64,000 nt of DNA from Streptomyces lanatus (lineage in GTDB: Bacteria > Actinomycetota > Actinomycetes > Streptomycetales > Streptomycetaceae): positions 372,001-436,000 of the forward strand of contig NZ_BNBM01000006.1 of the NCBI RefSeq assembly GCF_014655715.1, read 5' to 3'. Positions within the stretch are counted from its first letter, which is position 1; every line of letters begins with the position of its first letter. This document shows, piece by piece, positions 7,592-15,984 of the stretch. The notes below the pieces were generated by a model. That model was not told the DNA's origin, made no database searches, and was given only the letters and a program-made list of their open reading frames with translations. Made by a program: the position numbers and the translations under genes.

Positions 7592-7888
7592 TCAGTCCAG
7601 TTCCAGCACTCGCGCGTGCAGCACCTGGCGCTGCTGGAGTGCCGCGCGGACCGCGCGGTGCAGGCCGTCCTCCAGATACAGATCGCCCTGCCACTTCACG
7701 ACATGCGCGAAGAGGTCGCCGTAGAACGTCGAGTCCTCGGCGAGCAGGGTTTCCAGATCGAGCTGGCCCTTGGTCGTCACGAGCTGATCGAGGCGGACCG
7801 GGCGCGGCGCGACGTCCGCCCACTGCCGGGTGCTTTCCCGGCCGTGGTCGGGGTACGGCCGGCCGTTTCCGATGCGCTTGAAGATCAC
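7592..7888 (-). CDS. Small ParB/sulfiredoxin-like protein (often annotated VapB antitoxin)
   Basis: A 98-aa conserved streptomycete protein starting MIFKRIGNGRPYPDHGRES. I recall it being labelled a VapB-type antitoxin, but no toxin gene adjoins it and there is no ribbon-helix-helix or AbrB signature. The C-terminal part, WQGDLYLEDGLHRAVRAALQ at about residues 65-85, resembles the DGxHR-x-A-A motif of ParB N-terminal/sulfiredoxin-fold domains, preceded by a strand. I therefore favour a ParB-like fold with unknown function. ATG at 7888. The upstream intergenic region is shared with the divergent HerA-like gene. Confidence 0.75.
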   Translation of the reverse strand: MIFKRIGNGRPYPDHGRESTRQWADVAPRPVRLDQLVTTKGQLDLETLLAEDSTFYGDLFAHVVKWQGDLYLEDGLHRAVRAALQQRQVLHARVLELD

Positions 7889-8135
7889 ACGGAAAGCCTA
7901 CCGGTCGAGACGTTCCGGGCGCAGCCATGGCGGCGGAGTGCGACGCTGGAAAAGATGTGTCAAACCTGGATGAAACGGCGATCGTCGCGGGAATGACGGC
8001 CGGATCGGGATCAGGAACGGACGCCGGAACGGGCCCGAACGGACGCCGAGGTGTACGGCGGACGGCCGAATCGAACACGGATCGGACCGGATCTCGCCGG
8101 ACACACGTCGGAGCACGAGCGTGCGGAGGTCTGAC

Positions 8136-9755
8136 ATGAGCGAGCGCAGGAGCAGGTCCGGCACGGCCGGGACCGTGGCGCCCGACGGACGGAGCGGTGC
8201 TCCCGCCCTTCCGCGGGAGGCGCTGGAGATCGCCGCGGGTTACGCCTTCACCGGGCCCGCCCTCGATCTGGGCGCCCTGCTCTGGGACGGGCAGTGCCTG
8301 CCGGACGCGCAGATCCGGGTGCCGTTGACCGTGCTGAACCGGCACGGGCTGGTCGCGGGGGCGACCGGCACCGGGAAGACGAAGACCCTCCAGTTGATCG
8401 CCGAGCAGTTGTCGGCCCAGGGCGTACCGGTGTTCCTGGCGGATGTGAAGGGGGATCTGTCCGGGATCGCGGCCCCGGGGCAGCCGGGTGAGCGGGTCGG
8501 TGCGCGGGCCGCCGAGGTCCATCAGGAGTGGGCGGCGACCGGGTTCCCCGCGGAGTTCTACGCCCTCGGCGGCATCGGCACCGGTATCCCCGTACGGGCC
8601 ACGATCACCAGTTTCGGCCCGGTGCTGCTGTCCAAGGTCCTCGGGCTCAACCGGACCCAGGAGCAGTCCCTCGGGCTGATCTTCCACTACGCCGACACCA
8701 AGGGCCTGGAACTGGTCGACCTGAAGGATCTGCGGGCCGTGGTCGCCTTTCTGACCTCCGACGAGGGCAAGGCGGAGCTCAAGAACATCGGCGGGCTCTC
8801 CACCGCCACGGCCGGGGTGATCCTGCGGTCGCTGACCGCGTTCGAGGGGCAGGGGATGGGGGACTTCTTCGGGGAGCCGGAGTTCGACACGGCCGAGCTG
8901 CTGCGGGCCTCTGTGGCGGACGACGGGCGGGGCGTGGTGTCGGTCCTCGAACTGTCCGCCGTACAGGACCGGCCGCGGCTGTTCTCGACGTTCCTGATGT
9001 GGCTGCTGGCGGATCTCTTCCACGATCTGCCGGAGGTCGGTGACGTCGACCGGCCGAAGCTGGTGTTCTTCTTCGACGAGGCGCATCTGCTGTTCGACGA
9101 CGCGTCCGAGGCGTTCCTGGACTCGATCACCCAGACCGTGCGGCTCATTCGCTCGAAAGGGGTCGGGGTCTTCTTCGTGACGCAGACGCCGAAGGACGTG
9201 CCCGCCGAGGTGCTCGGCCAGCTCGGCAACCGGATCCAGCACGCGCTGCGCGCCTTCACCCCGGACGATCAGAAGGCGCTCGGGGCGACGGTGAAGACGT
9301 TCCCCAATTCGGCGTACGACCTGGAGGAACTCCTCAGGGGCCTCGGCACGGGCGAGGCGGTGGTGACCGTCCTGAGCGAGCGGGGCGCCCCCACGCCGGT
9401 CGCCGCGACCCGGCTGCGGGCACCCGAGTCCCTGATGGGGCCGATCGAGGCGGGCGCGCTGGAGCGGGCGGTGACGTCGTCCGCGCTGTACGGCCGGTAT
9501 GCACAGGCTGTGGACAGGGAGTCGGCGTACGAGAGGCTCCAGGGGGCGCGTGCGGAGACGCCGCGTGGAGCGAAGGGGCCGGACGAGATGCGCGAGGCCG
9601 GGGAGGACCACAGGGCCGCGCAGACGGAACAGCCCTCCGTCGTCGAGAAGGTCGTCGGGAGCGGCATGTTCAAGTCCCTGGCTCGGTCGATCGGTACGCA
9701 GATCGGGCGGGAGATCACGCGGTCGGTGTTCGGTACGGCGCGGCGTCGGCGATAG
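8136..9755 (+). CDS. HerA-like DUF853 ATPase/helicase
   Basis: A 539-aa P-loop ATPase of the HerA/FtsK superfamily. Walker A GATGTGKT is at 75-82, Walker B KLVFFFDEAHLLF at about 308-320, and the sensor region VFFVTQTPKDVPAEVLGQLG follows. The C-terminus is typical of the DUF853 (helicase HerA-like) family: basic and ending SVFGTARRRR. Related proteins are DNA translocases or helicases. This family often sits alone in genomes and its process is not defined; no nuclease gene (NurA) is nearby. Start ATG at 8136 with GGAGGT 5 nt upstream. Confidence 0.9.
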   Translation: MSERRSRSGTAGTVAPDGRSGAPALPREALEIAAGYAFTGPALDLGALLWDGQCLPDAQIRVPLTVLNRHGLVAGATGTGKTKTLQLIAEQLSAQGVPVFLADVKGDLSGIAAPGQPGERVGARAAEVHQEWAATGFPAEFYALGGIGTGIPVRATITSFGPVLLSKVLGLNRTQEQSLGLIFHYADTKGLELVDLKDLRAVVAFLTSDEGKAELKNIGGLSTATAGVILRSLTAFEGQGMGDFFGEPEFDTAELLRASVADDGRGVVSVLELSAVQDRPRLFSTFLMWLLADLFHDLPEVGDVDRPKLVFFFDEAHLLFDDASEAFLDSITQTVRLIRSKGVGVFFVTQTPKDVPAEVLGQLGNRIQHALRAFTPDDQKALGATVKTFPNSAYDLEELLRGLGTGEAVVTVLSERGAPTPVAATRLRAPESLMGPIEAGALERAVTSSALYGRYAQAVDRESAYERLQGARAETPRGAKGPDEMREAGEDHRAAQTEQPSVVEKVVGSGMFKSLARSIGTQIGREITRSVFGTARRRR

Positions 9756-9822
9756 CGCCGCGGTCGGTGCGGGCGCGGCGGAGGCGGTGACCCGGAGAAA
9801 GTCCGCCTCCGCCGCGGCCGCG

Positions 9823-9948
9823 TCAGCCGCGGTCCCCGTCCTTCTGGGGGTGTCGCGGCTTGTCCTTCTTCACCTGTGGTTTCGGGGTGTTGCGTACGGC
9901 TTCCGCGCGCAGCAGGGCGCGCAGCACCGCGTAGGGGTCGGTGGGCAT
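9823..9948 (-). CDS. 41-aa basic small protein
   Basis: This short ORF runs from an ATG at 9948 with an AGGAG Shine-Dalgarno 7 nt upstream. It reads MPTDPYAVLRALLRAEAVRN, then a Lys/Pro/Arg-rich tail (PKPQVKKDKPRHPQK). The first half is a predicted amphipathic helix. Third positions are almost all G or C and the ribosome site is excellent, both arguing for translation. It sits between the HerA-like gene (convergent) and the secreted small protein upstream on the same strand. Function unknown. Confidence 0.6.
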   Translation of the reverse strand: MPTDPYAVLRALLRAEAVRNTPKPQVKKDKPRHPQKDGDRG

Positions 9949-10002
9949 GACTGTGCTCCTCGTGTCCTTGTGCCGTACTGACGGACCTCGTCGCGGGGTC
10001 TG

Positions 10003-10317
10003 TCAGCAGCGCAGGACGACGGTGCGCAGGATGTGCGGGACGTACGGCGGCCCGGGCGGCGCACAGCGGGGCGGGCTCGCCGGTGTGCCGGGCGGCGCGG
10101 GCCTCGACCGCGGGACCGGAGCGGGCCGTACGTCGGTGTGCCGGGCGGTGCGGGCCGGTGGCCGCAGGGCCGTGTCCAGGGCGTCGTGCTCGGCGGCCTC
10201 GGCCACCACGGGCAGGGCATGCGCGTGGGCATGTGTGCCCGGGACCAGCAGGGCGAGCAGCAGCACGAGGACCCGCAGCCAGGTGCGGCTGCGCGCGCGG
10301 AATCGTGCGGTGCCCAT
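10003..10317 (-). CDS. Secreted Pro/Ala/Arg-rich small protein
   Basis: A 104-aa protein with a clear signal peptide: Arg-rich n-region, hydrophobic core VLVLLLALLVP at about 16-26, and a likely cleavage after THAHAHA near residue 33. The mature part is rich in Pro, Ala, His and Arg and ends TVVLRC, with a single terminal cysteine. No domain is recognisable. The ATG at 10317 has GGGGAGA 9 nt upstream. His-rich sequence directly after the signal peptide could bind metal, but that is speculation. It lies between the HdeD-type gene and the 41-aa ORF on the same strand. Confidence 0.65.
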   Translation of the reverse strand: MGTARFRARSRTWLRVLVLLLALLVPGTHAHAHALPVVAEAAEHDALDTALRPPARTARHTDVRPAPVPRSRPAPPGTPASPPRCAPPGPPYVPHILRTVVLRC

Positions 10318-10403
10318 GGAAGGGCTTCTCCCCGGCGGGTGTACGGAGTTCATCCGGTACGGCGTGAGATCCGCCCGCACGGCGTAGGGACGGCCGGCGC
10401 GTA

Positions 10404-11081
10404 TCACAGCGTGTGCGGGACCTGGCGGGCCCGCCTCCGGATGCGCAGGGCGGTGACGATCTCGACGACACCGACGGCGACCAGCCAGCATCCGCCGAGC
10501 AGCATCAGGACGGTGACCGACTCGACCGGGGAGACGATCAGCACGATGCCGCCGGCGCAGGTGACCACGCCGAGGAGGATCTGCCAGCCGCGGGCCGGCA
10601 TGGACTCGTCGGAGGCGGCGGCCAGGGTGTGGGTGATGCCGCGGATGAGCCAGCCGATGCCGATCCACAGGGCGAGCAGCAGGACCGACCGCATGGGTGC
10701 GCGGAAGCAGAACAGACCGAGCAGGACCGACAGCGTGCCGCTGACGAAGGCCAGTACGCGCAGGGAGGTCGTCCGGTGCGTACCGAAGGCGGCGACCAGC
10801 TGGAACACGCCGCTGATCAGCAGATAAAGCCCGAAGAGAACGCCGGAGGCGAGGAGCGTGGCACCGGGCCAGACCAGGACCAGTACACCCAGCGCCAGCG
10901 AGGCGACCCCGGTGACCAGCACGGCCTGCCAGGCGGCACGGGAGAGGGCGTGCAGCGGGCCTTCGAGGGGCGGCTCGGGTTCATGGGCCGCCCCCTGCCC
11001 CGGCCCGGGCGGGTGCCCGGCGTGGACCCGCCGATCGTCATAGTCCCGGCCCCACGGTGAGCCGCTCGGCGCCTCGGTCAT
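10404..11081 (-). CDS. HdeD-family (DUF308) membrane protein
   Basis: A 225-aa protein with six predicted transmembrane helices in three hairpins (from about residue 55 to the end). Its Gly-rich LLISGVFQLVAAF and WLVAVGVVEIVTAL segments are typical of the DUF308/HdeD repeat. E. coli HdeD is linked to acid resistance, but actinobacterial members are uncharacterised. The N-terminal 50 residues are hydrophilic and Pro/Gly-rich. I chose the ATG at 11081 (MTEAPSGSPW); an in-frame ATG at 11117 would add 12 residues, and neither has a good Shine-Dalgarno. Confidence 0.85.
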   Translation of the reverse strand: MTEAPSGSPWGRDYDDRRVHAGHPPGPGQGAAHEPEPPLEGPLHALSRAAWQAVLVTGVASLALGVLVLVWPGATLLASGVLFGLYLLISGVFQLVAAFGTHRTTSLRVLAFVSGTLSVLLGLFCFRAPMRSVLLLALWIGIGWLIRGITHTLAAASDESMPARGWQILLGVVTCAGGIVLIVSPVESVTVLMLLGGCWLVAVGVVEIVTALRIRRRARQVPHTL

Positions 11082-11226
11082 GCTCCATGCTGGGAACGGG
11101 CGCGGGCGAGCCGCCATTTGGGGTGGGCCGGTTGGCTGACGTCCGGTGCGGGGGGCGTTTGCGTGGAGGCGGGTAGGTAGGGGCCGTCTCTGGTCTGTGC
11201 CAGGCCCGACCCGTAACCCCTCCCCG

Positions 11227-11820
11227 CTACTTGCGGGACGCCTTCGCCGCCTTCGCCGCTGCCTTCATCTCCTGTTTGTGGGCGCGTACCTTGAGCAGGG
11301 ACTCGGGGCCGGTGATGTCGGCGACCGAGCGGTAGGACTCCTGCTCGCCGTAGGCGCCCGCGGCCTCGCGCCAGCCCGCGGGGGCCACGCCGAGCTGCTT
11401 GCCGAGCAGGGCGAGGAAGATCTGGGCCTTCTGCTTGCCGAAGCCGGGCAGGTCCTCCAGACGGCGGAGCAGTTCGCGGCCGTCCTCGACGCCCTTCCAG
11501 ACGAGCTCGGCGTCACCGTCGTAGCGCTCGACGAGGTACTGGCACAGCTGCTGGATCCGCTTGGCCATGGACCCGGGGTAGCGGTGTACGGCCGGCTTCT
11601 CCGAGAGCAGGGCCACGAAGGCGTCCGGGTCCTGGGCGGCGATGTCGTGCGCGTCCAGGTCGTCCGCGCCGAGCCGGTCCGCGATCGTACGGGGCCCCTT
11701 GAACGCCCATTCCATCGGAACCTGCTGGTCCAGCAGCATGCCGACGAGCGCGGCGAGCGGGCTGCGGCCGAGGAGCGCGTCGGCCTCGGGGTCCTGGGCG
11801 AGATGCAGGGTGACGTCCAT
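11227..11820 (-). CDS. HhH-GPD-type base-excision repair protein
   Basis: A 197-aa protein of the HhH-GPD superfamily. A helix-hairpin-helix with LEDLPGFGKQKAQIFLALL spans about residues 121-139, and an N-terminal QQVPMEWAFKGP segment is typical of the small actinobacterial members. The classical catalytic Asp after the hairpin is not obvious, so glycosylase activity is uncertain; the family name fits better than a specific substrate. The C-terminus is Lys/Ala-rich. The ATG at 11820 follows GGGGG. It stands alone, transcribed towards the HdeD gene. Confidence 0.85.
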   Translation of the reverse strand: MDVTLHLAQDPEADALLGRSPLAALVGMLLDQQVPMEWAFKGPRTIADRLGADDLDAHDIAAQDPDAFVALLSEKPAVHRYPGSMAKRIQQLCQYLVERYDGDAELVWKGVEDGRELLRRLEDLPGFGKQKAQIFLALLGKQLGVAPAGWREAAGAYGEQESYRSVADITGPESLLKVRAHKQEMKAAAKAAKASRK

Positions 11821-11906
11821 GCCCCCGATGATGCCGCGCGGGCCGTGTGCACGCGCGCGGGGGATGCCGGCACGGGCGTATCAAGGGGGGTACGCCCGTG
11901 CCGGGG

Positions 11907-12626
11907 TCAGGGGCGCCAGTACCCCAGCGCGTTCACCCGCTGCTTGGGCACACCCAGTTCCTTGCGGACGTACGAGATCAGGGCCCGGGTCGTCGCCGTG
12001 TCGCAGGCGATCCAGACGTACGGGTCGGGGGTGCCCTTGAGCAGATCCGGCAGGGCGTCCTTCACCTGGGCGACGAGGTGCGCCCCGGCGTCGCGCCTCG
12101 GCAGGGTCCGTACGTCGTGGCGGGAGTCGGCGGTGCGGAAGGGCAGGCCGTCCCGCTCGCCCTCGAACCACACCGTCGCCGGGGCGGAGTCCAGGGCGCC
12201 GAGGAGGGAGTTGAGGGCGGGGAGTGAGGCCGTGTCGGCGATGGCGAAGACGTGGGACGGAGCGGGCTCGGGGTCGGTGAAGCCGGTGCCGTGGATGGTC
12301 GCCTCGATGGTGTCGCCGGGCTCGGCCGTGCGGGCCCAGTCGCTCGCGATCCCCTCGTGCAGGGCGAACTCCAGGCTGAAGGTGCCGGCCTCCGGGTCCG
12401 GGTCGACCAGGGTGTAGGCGCGCTGGTGGGGCTTGCCCGCGTTGTCGAACCACAGCCGGACCCACATGGTGGGATGGACGCCGTTCGCCGCGAGCATGCC
12501 GCCGTCGGTGAGGTGGACGCGGCGGTAGTGCTCGGTGACGTCCTCGGCGCCCGTCACCGTGAACACGAAGTCCTTCGCGCGCAGCAGCTTCAGGACCGCG
12601 CCCTCCCAGCCGTGCCCCTGCCCCAT
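11907..12626 (-). CDS. Siderophore-interacting protein (FAD-dependent ferric reductase)
   Basis: A 239-aa ViuB/SIP-type flavoreductase. The N-terminal FAD-binding barrel contains HQRAYTLVDPD (R-x-Y-T flavin motif) at about residues 86-96. The C-terminal half has the NAD(P)H-like SIP domain with VWIACDTATTRALISYVRKE and ends LGYWRP, as is usual. Such enzymes reduce Fe(III)-siderophores in the cytoplasm to release iron. The ATG at 12626 follows AAAGGTGAAG. A 19-bp iron box begins 41 bp upstream, so expression should rise on iron starvation. It is divergent from the hydrolase/acyltransferase pair. Confidence 0.9.
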   Translation of the reverse strand: MGQGHGWEGAVLKLLRAKDFVFTVTGAEDVTEHYRRVHLTDGGMLAANGVHPTMWVRLWFDNAGKPHQRAYTLVDPDPEAGTFSLEFALHEGIASDWARTAEPGDTIEATIHGTGFTDPEPAPSHVFAIADTASLPALNSLLGALDSAPATVWFEGERDGLPFRTADSRHDVRTLPRRDAGAHLVAQVKDALPDLLKGTPDPYVWIACDTATTRALISYVRKELGVPKQRVNALGYWRP

Positions 12627-12666
12627 GGCTTCTTCACCTTTCGCGTACGATTCCTGCCCGGATTGC

Positions 12667-12685
12667 TTAGGGAAGGCTAACCTAA
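12667..12685. promoter_or_regulatory. DmdR/IdeR-type iron box
   Basis: TTAGGGAAGGCTAACCTAA matches the actinobacterial iron-box consensus TTAGGTTAGSCTAACCTAA at all but two positions. It lies between two divergent genes, 41 bp from the SIP start and 19 bp from the acylase GTG. A DtxR-family repressor with Fe(II) would be expected to shut both promoters. Confidence 0.85.
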
Positions 12686-12703
12686 AGAAAAGGAGGGGCA
12701 CAG

Positions 12704-14854
12704 GTGACCGGCGAGATCTTCCGCGATGCCTGGGGCATACCGCATCTCCGCGCCGACAGGGCGAGAGAACTCGCCCGCGCACAGGGCCGGGTCACCGCCC
12801 TCGACCGGGCCTGGCAGCTGGAGGTGGAGCGGCACCGGGCCCAGGGGACGTCGGCGTCCTTCCTCGGCGCCGAGGCCCTGCCCTGGGACCGGTTCATCAG
12901 ACGGACCCGCCTCGACGACACGGCCAGACGCTGCTTCGCCGAGCTGGAGACGCGGGACGCGGAGACGGCGGCGTGGGTGCGGTCGTACGTCGACGGGGTC
13001 AACGAGGGCCTGGCCGAGGGCGCCCGACGTACGCCGGAGTTCGCGCGGACCGGCCTCGCTCCCGGCCGCTGGGAGCCCTGGACCCCGCTCGGCGTCTGGC
13101 TCGGCATCCACATCCTGTTCGCGGGCTTCCCGGCCAAGCTCTGGCGCGAGCAGGTCGTCCGGCATCTCGGCGCCGACGCGGTCGGGCTGTTCGCCACCGA
13201 CGGGCCGGGCACCTCCGGCAGCAACGGCTGGCTTGTGAGCGGGGAGCGGACCGTCACGGGTCGGGCGGTCATCGCCGGGGACCCGCACCGCTTCATCGAG
13301 GAACCCGGTGTCTATCAGCAGATCCACCTCTCCTGCCCCGAGTTCGACGTCATCGGCCTCGCCGTCCCCGGCATCCCCGGCATCGCCCACTTCGGCCACA
13401 CCGGCACGGTCGCCTGGGCCATCACCAACGCCATGGCGGACTATCAGGACCTGTACCGGGAGCGGCTGCGGCGTACGGGGGCGGGGGTGGAGGCCCTGGA
13501 CCCGGACGGGGTCTGGCGACGGGCGGCCCGGCACACCGAGGTCGTGGAGGTCGCGGGGGAGGAGCCGGTCGAGGTTGAGGTGATCGAGACGGCTCGGGGG
13601 CCGGTGATCATCGGGGGGCCGGAGGGGTTGCCGGACGGCTTGCAGATGGGCGTGCAAACGGGCTTGCAGGAAGGTTTCGCCATCGAGTCCCCCTCCGATG
13701 CCCCGCCCCCGCCCCTCGCCATAGCCCTCCGCTACCCGCCCCGCGTCACCGCCGACCTCGGCTTCAGCGCCCTCCTACCCCTCCTGCGCGCCCGCAGCGT
13801 GGCCGACGTCGACCGTGCCGTGGACCTCTGGGCCGAGCCCGTCAACGTCGTCCAGGCGGCCGACACCGAGGGCGGCCTGCTGCACCGTGTCGCCGGCAAG
13901 GTGCCGATGCGCTCCGAGGCCAACGGCGTCCGGCTGGTGCCCGCCTGGGAGCCCGGCCACGAGTGGCGCGGCTGGCACGAGACGCCCCGCGGCGGACTCG
14001 TCGACGGCGTCGCGGCCATGGCCAACCAGCGCGGGGTCGCCGCGCCGCTCGGCGTCGAGTTCGCCCCGCCGCATCGCGCCGATCGCATCACGGCCCTGCT
14101 GGCGGAGAAGCCCCGCTGGTCGGCCGCCGACATGCCGGCGATCCACATGGACACCCGACTGGCCTCCGCAGAGCCCCTCCTGGACCTCCTGCGCTCCCTC
14201 GACTCCCTCACCCCCGAGGCCGACCGCATCCGCCGGACCCTCCTGTCCTGGGACCGCCGGATGGACGCGGACAGCGAGGCCGCCGCCGTGTACGCGACGG
14301 TGCGCGGGGCGGTCGTACGGCGACTCGCCGCGCACCCCGCCTTCGCCGCACTGTCCGCCCCGCCCGCCTACCCCGAGGTCCTCCTCCCCTGGCTGGCCCT
14401 GCTCCCGCGTATCGGCTTCGCGCTCGAACATCTGCTGCGCGCCGAGGAGTTGTACGGCATCGACCGCGCCGAGGCAGTCCGCGCGGCGGTCGAGGAGGTC
14501 GCGGCCCTGCCCTCGGGAGCCCGACCCGGCACCTGGGGCGACACCCACCGCCTCGCCCCCTGGCGGGCGTTGCCCGACCCGGCGTACTCCGGGCCCCGCC
14601 TCTCCGGCGACCACGACTGCGTGCTGTGCACCTCGGCGGTCCCCGGCCTCACCGACCTGAGCGCACGCGGCCCCGCCGCCCGCTACGTCTGGGACCTGGC
14701 CGACCGCGAGGCCAGCCTCTGGGTGGTCCCGCTGGGCGCCTCCGGCATCCCCGGCTCACCCCACCACCGCGACCAACTCCCCCTGTGGCTGCGGGGAGAC
14801 CTGGCCCCGGTCGTCACCGACTTCACCGAGTTCGAGAAGGAATCCGATGCCTGA
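12704..14854 (+). CDS. Penicillin acylase-family Ntn hydrolase
   Basis: A 716-aa protein of the penicillin amidase family, which cleaves amides and matures by self-cleavage. The alpha part starts TGEIFRDAWGIPHLRA. The catalytic Ser173 sits in TSGSNGWLVSG and would become the beta-chain N-terminus; GDPHR follows as expected. Unlike secreted penicillin acylases it has no signal peptide, so it should act in the cytoplasm. The GTG at 12704 has AAGGAGG 7 nt upstream. Its end overlaps the acyltransferase gene by 8 nt, and an iron box precedes it, implying a siderophore-linked substrate, either acyl-chain removal during synthesis or siderophore hydrolysis. The substrate is not known. Confidence 0.9.
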   Translation: MTGEIFRDAWGIPHLRADRARELARAQGRVTALDRAWQLEVERHRAQGTSASFLGAEALPWDRFIRRTRLDDTARRCFAELETRDAETAAWVRSYVDGVNEGLAEGARRTPEFARTGLAPGRWEPWTPLGVWLGIHILFAGFPAKLWREQVVRHLGADAVGLFATDGPGTSGSNGWLVSGERTVTGRAVIAGDPHRFIEEPGVYQQIHLSCPEFDVIGLAVPGIPGIAHFGHTGTVAWAITNAMADYQDLYRERLRRTGAGVEALDPDGVWRRAARHTEVVEVAGEEPVEVEVIETARGPVIIGGPEGLPDGLQMGVQTGLQEGFAIESPSDAPPPPLAIALRYPPRVTADLGFSALLPLLRARSVADVDRAVDLWAEPVNVVQAADTEGGLLHRVAGKVPMRSEANGVRLVPAWEPGHEWRGWHETPRGGLVDGVAAMANQRGVAAPLGVEFAPPHRADRITALLAEKPRWSAADMPAIHMDTRLASAEPLLDLLRSLDSLTPEADRIRRTLLSWDRRMDADSEAAAVYATVRGAVVRRLAAHPAFAALSAPPAYPEVLLPWLALLPRIGFALEHLLRAEELYGIDRAEAVRAAVEEVAALPSGARPGTWGDTHRLAPWRALPDPAYSGPRLSGDHDCVLCTSAVPGLTDLSARGPAARYVWDLADREASLWVVPLGASGIPGSPHHRDQLPLWLRGDLAPVVTDFTEFEKESDA

Positions 14855-15500
14855 GCTGCCCCCGATACCGGCGTCCGCCGTCCCGGTCTCCGCCTCACCG
14901 GCCCCCGCCCACAGAACCCCCGCCCACGAACCCCCCGTTCACCACCAGACCATCCCCGGCCTCGGCACGATCACCATCCGCCCCCTCGACCCGTGGGCCG
15001 ACGCCGAGGTCGTCCATGGCTGGGTCGGTGAGGAACGGGCCTCCTTCTGGGGCATGAACGGCCTGACCAGGGACCAGGTGGCCGAGATCTATGCCCATAT
15101 GGCCACCCTGGACACCCACCACGCGTTCGTCGTCGTACGGGACACGGACCCGGTCGCGCTCCTCCAGACGTACGAGCCGGAGGCGGACCGTGTGAGCGAG
15201 GTCTATGACCCCCTCCCCGGCGACATCGGCGTCCACCTGCTCCTCGCGCCCGCCGGACCCGGGGGAGGGCGGCCCGGCTGGACGGCCGCGCTGCTGACGG
15301 TCGTGGCGTCGTACGTCTTCGGGACCCTGGACCGCCGACGCGTGGTCGTCGACCCGGACATACGCAACGAGAAGGCCATCGCACGCTTCCTCAAGCAGGG
15401 CTTCACAGCCGGCCCGATGGTCGTGCTGCCGGAGGTGGACCTGCCGGATGTGTACATCCCGGAGAAGAAGGCCCAACTCGCCTTCCTGAGCCGGGGGTAG
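14847..15500 (+). CDS. IucB/MbtK-type siderophore acyltransferase
   Basis: A 217-aa GNAT protein of the siderophore-biosynthesis acyltransferase type. It has GLGTITIRPLDPWADAEVVHGW at the start of the domain (about residue 38), the conserved GVHLLLAP strand, and VVVDPDIRNEKAIARFLKQG, which forms the acyl-CoA site. The first 35 residues are a Pro/Ala-rich leader. IucB-type enzymes acetylate N-hydroxylysine and MbtK acylates mycobactin lysine. ATG at 14847 overlaps the hydrolase stop by 8 nt, a sign of coupled translation. With the iron box upstream, a siderophore role is likely. Confidence 0.88.
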   Translation: MPELPPIPASAVPVSASPAPAHRTPAHEPPVHHQTIPGLGTITIRPLDPWADAEVVHGWVGEERASFWGMNGLTRDQVAEIYAHMATLDTHHAFVVVRDTDPVALLQTYEPEADRVSEVYDPLPGDIGVHLLLAPAGPGGGRPGWTAALLTVVASYVFGTLDRRRVVVDPDIRNEKAIARFLKQGFTAGPMVVLPEVDLPDVYIPEKKAQLAFLSRG

Positions 15501-15503
15501 CCT
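15498..15503 (+). promoter_or_regulatory. Candidate -10 box of the cupin gene (leaderless)
   Basis: TAGCCT ends 7 nt before the GTG at 15511. Its TAG is also the stop codon of the acyltransferase gene, so a promoter may be embedded in the gene junction. Confidence 0.35.
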
Positions 15504-15510
15504 TCGAGGC

Positions 15511-15984
15511 GTGACCCCGGAGGAACTCGTAGCGCACTACTCGCTGGAGCCGATCCCGTTGGAGGGCGGCCTGTTCCGCCAGACCTGGGCGGGGCCGGAG
15601 CGCTCCGACGGCCGCCCGCAGGGCACGGCGATAGTCGTCCTCCTCACCTCCGACGACTACTCGGCCCTGCACCGCCTGCCGTCCGACGAGGTGTGGCACT
15701 TCTACCTCGGCGACCCCCTGGAGATGCTGCTCCTCGCCCCGGACGGCACGTCCCGCACCACCGTGCTGGGCCCCGACATAACGCGCGGCCAGCACATCCA
15801 GTTCACCGTCCCGGCCGGAACCTGGATGGGGGCGAGGGTCGCGGCGGGCGGGTCCTGGACCTTCTTCGGCTGCACGATGGCGCCCGGTTTCACCTACGAG
15901 AGCTATGAGCACGGCGACTTGGCGGAACTGACGGCGCGCTATCCCGCCGAGGCCGCCCGGATCGCGGGACTGTGCCGCCCATGA
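15511..15984 (+). CDS. Cupin protein, DUF985 family
   Basis: A 157-aa cupin. The family pattern is clear: LPSDEVWHFYLGDPLEMLLL at about 57-76, then a second conserved stretch VPAGTWMGARVAAGGSWTFFGCTMAPGF. His66 and Glu in the first motif are candidate metal ligands. DUF985 proteins are RmlC-like and of unknown reaction. GTG at 15511. The last bases overlap the SDR start (ATGA), so the two are translationally coupled. It may also be read through from the upstream iron-regulated pair. Confidence 0.87.
   Translation: MTPEELVAHYSLEPIPLEGGLFRQTWAGPERSDGRPQGTAIVVLLTSDDYSALHRLPSDEVWHFYLGDPLEMLLLAPDGTSRTTVLGPDITRGQHIQFTVPAGTWMGARVAAGGSWTFFGCTMAPGFTYESYEHGDLAELTARYPAEAARIAGLCRP

Noticed and set aside
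7592..7888. Toxin-antitoxin module
   Set aside because: No toxin-like gene is adjacent; the neighbours are a LytR_C protein and a HerA-like ATPase.
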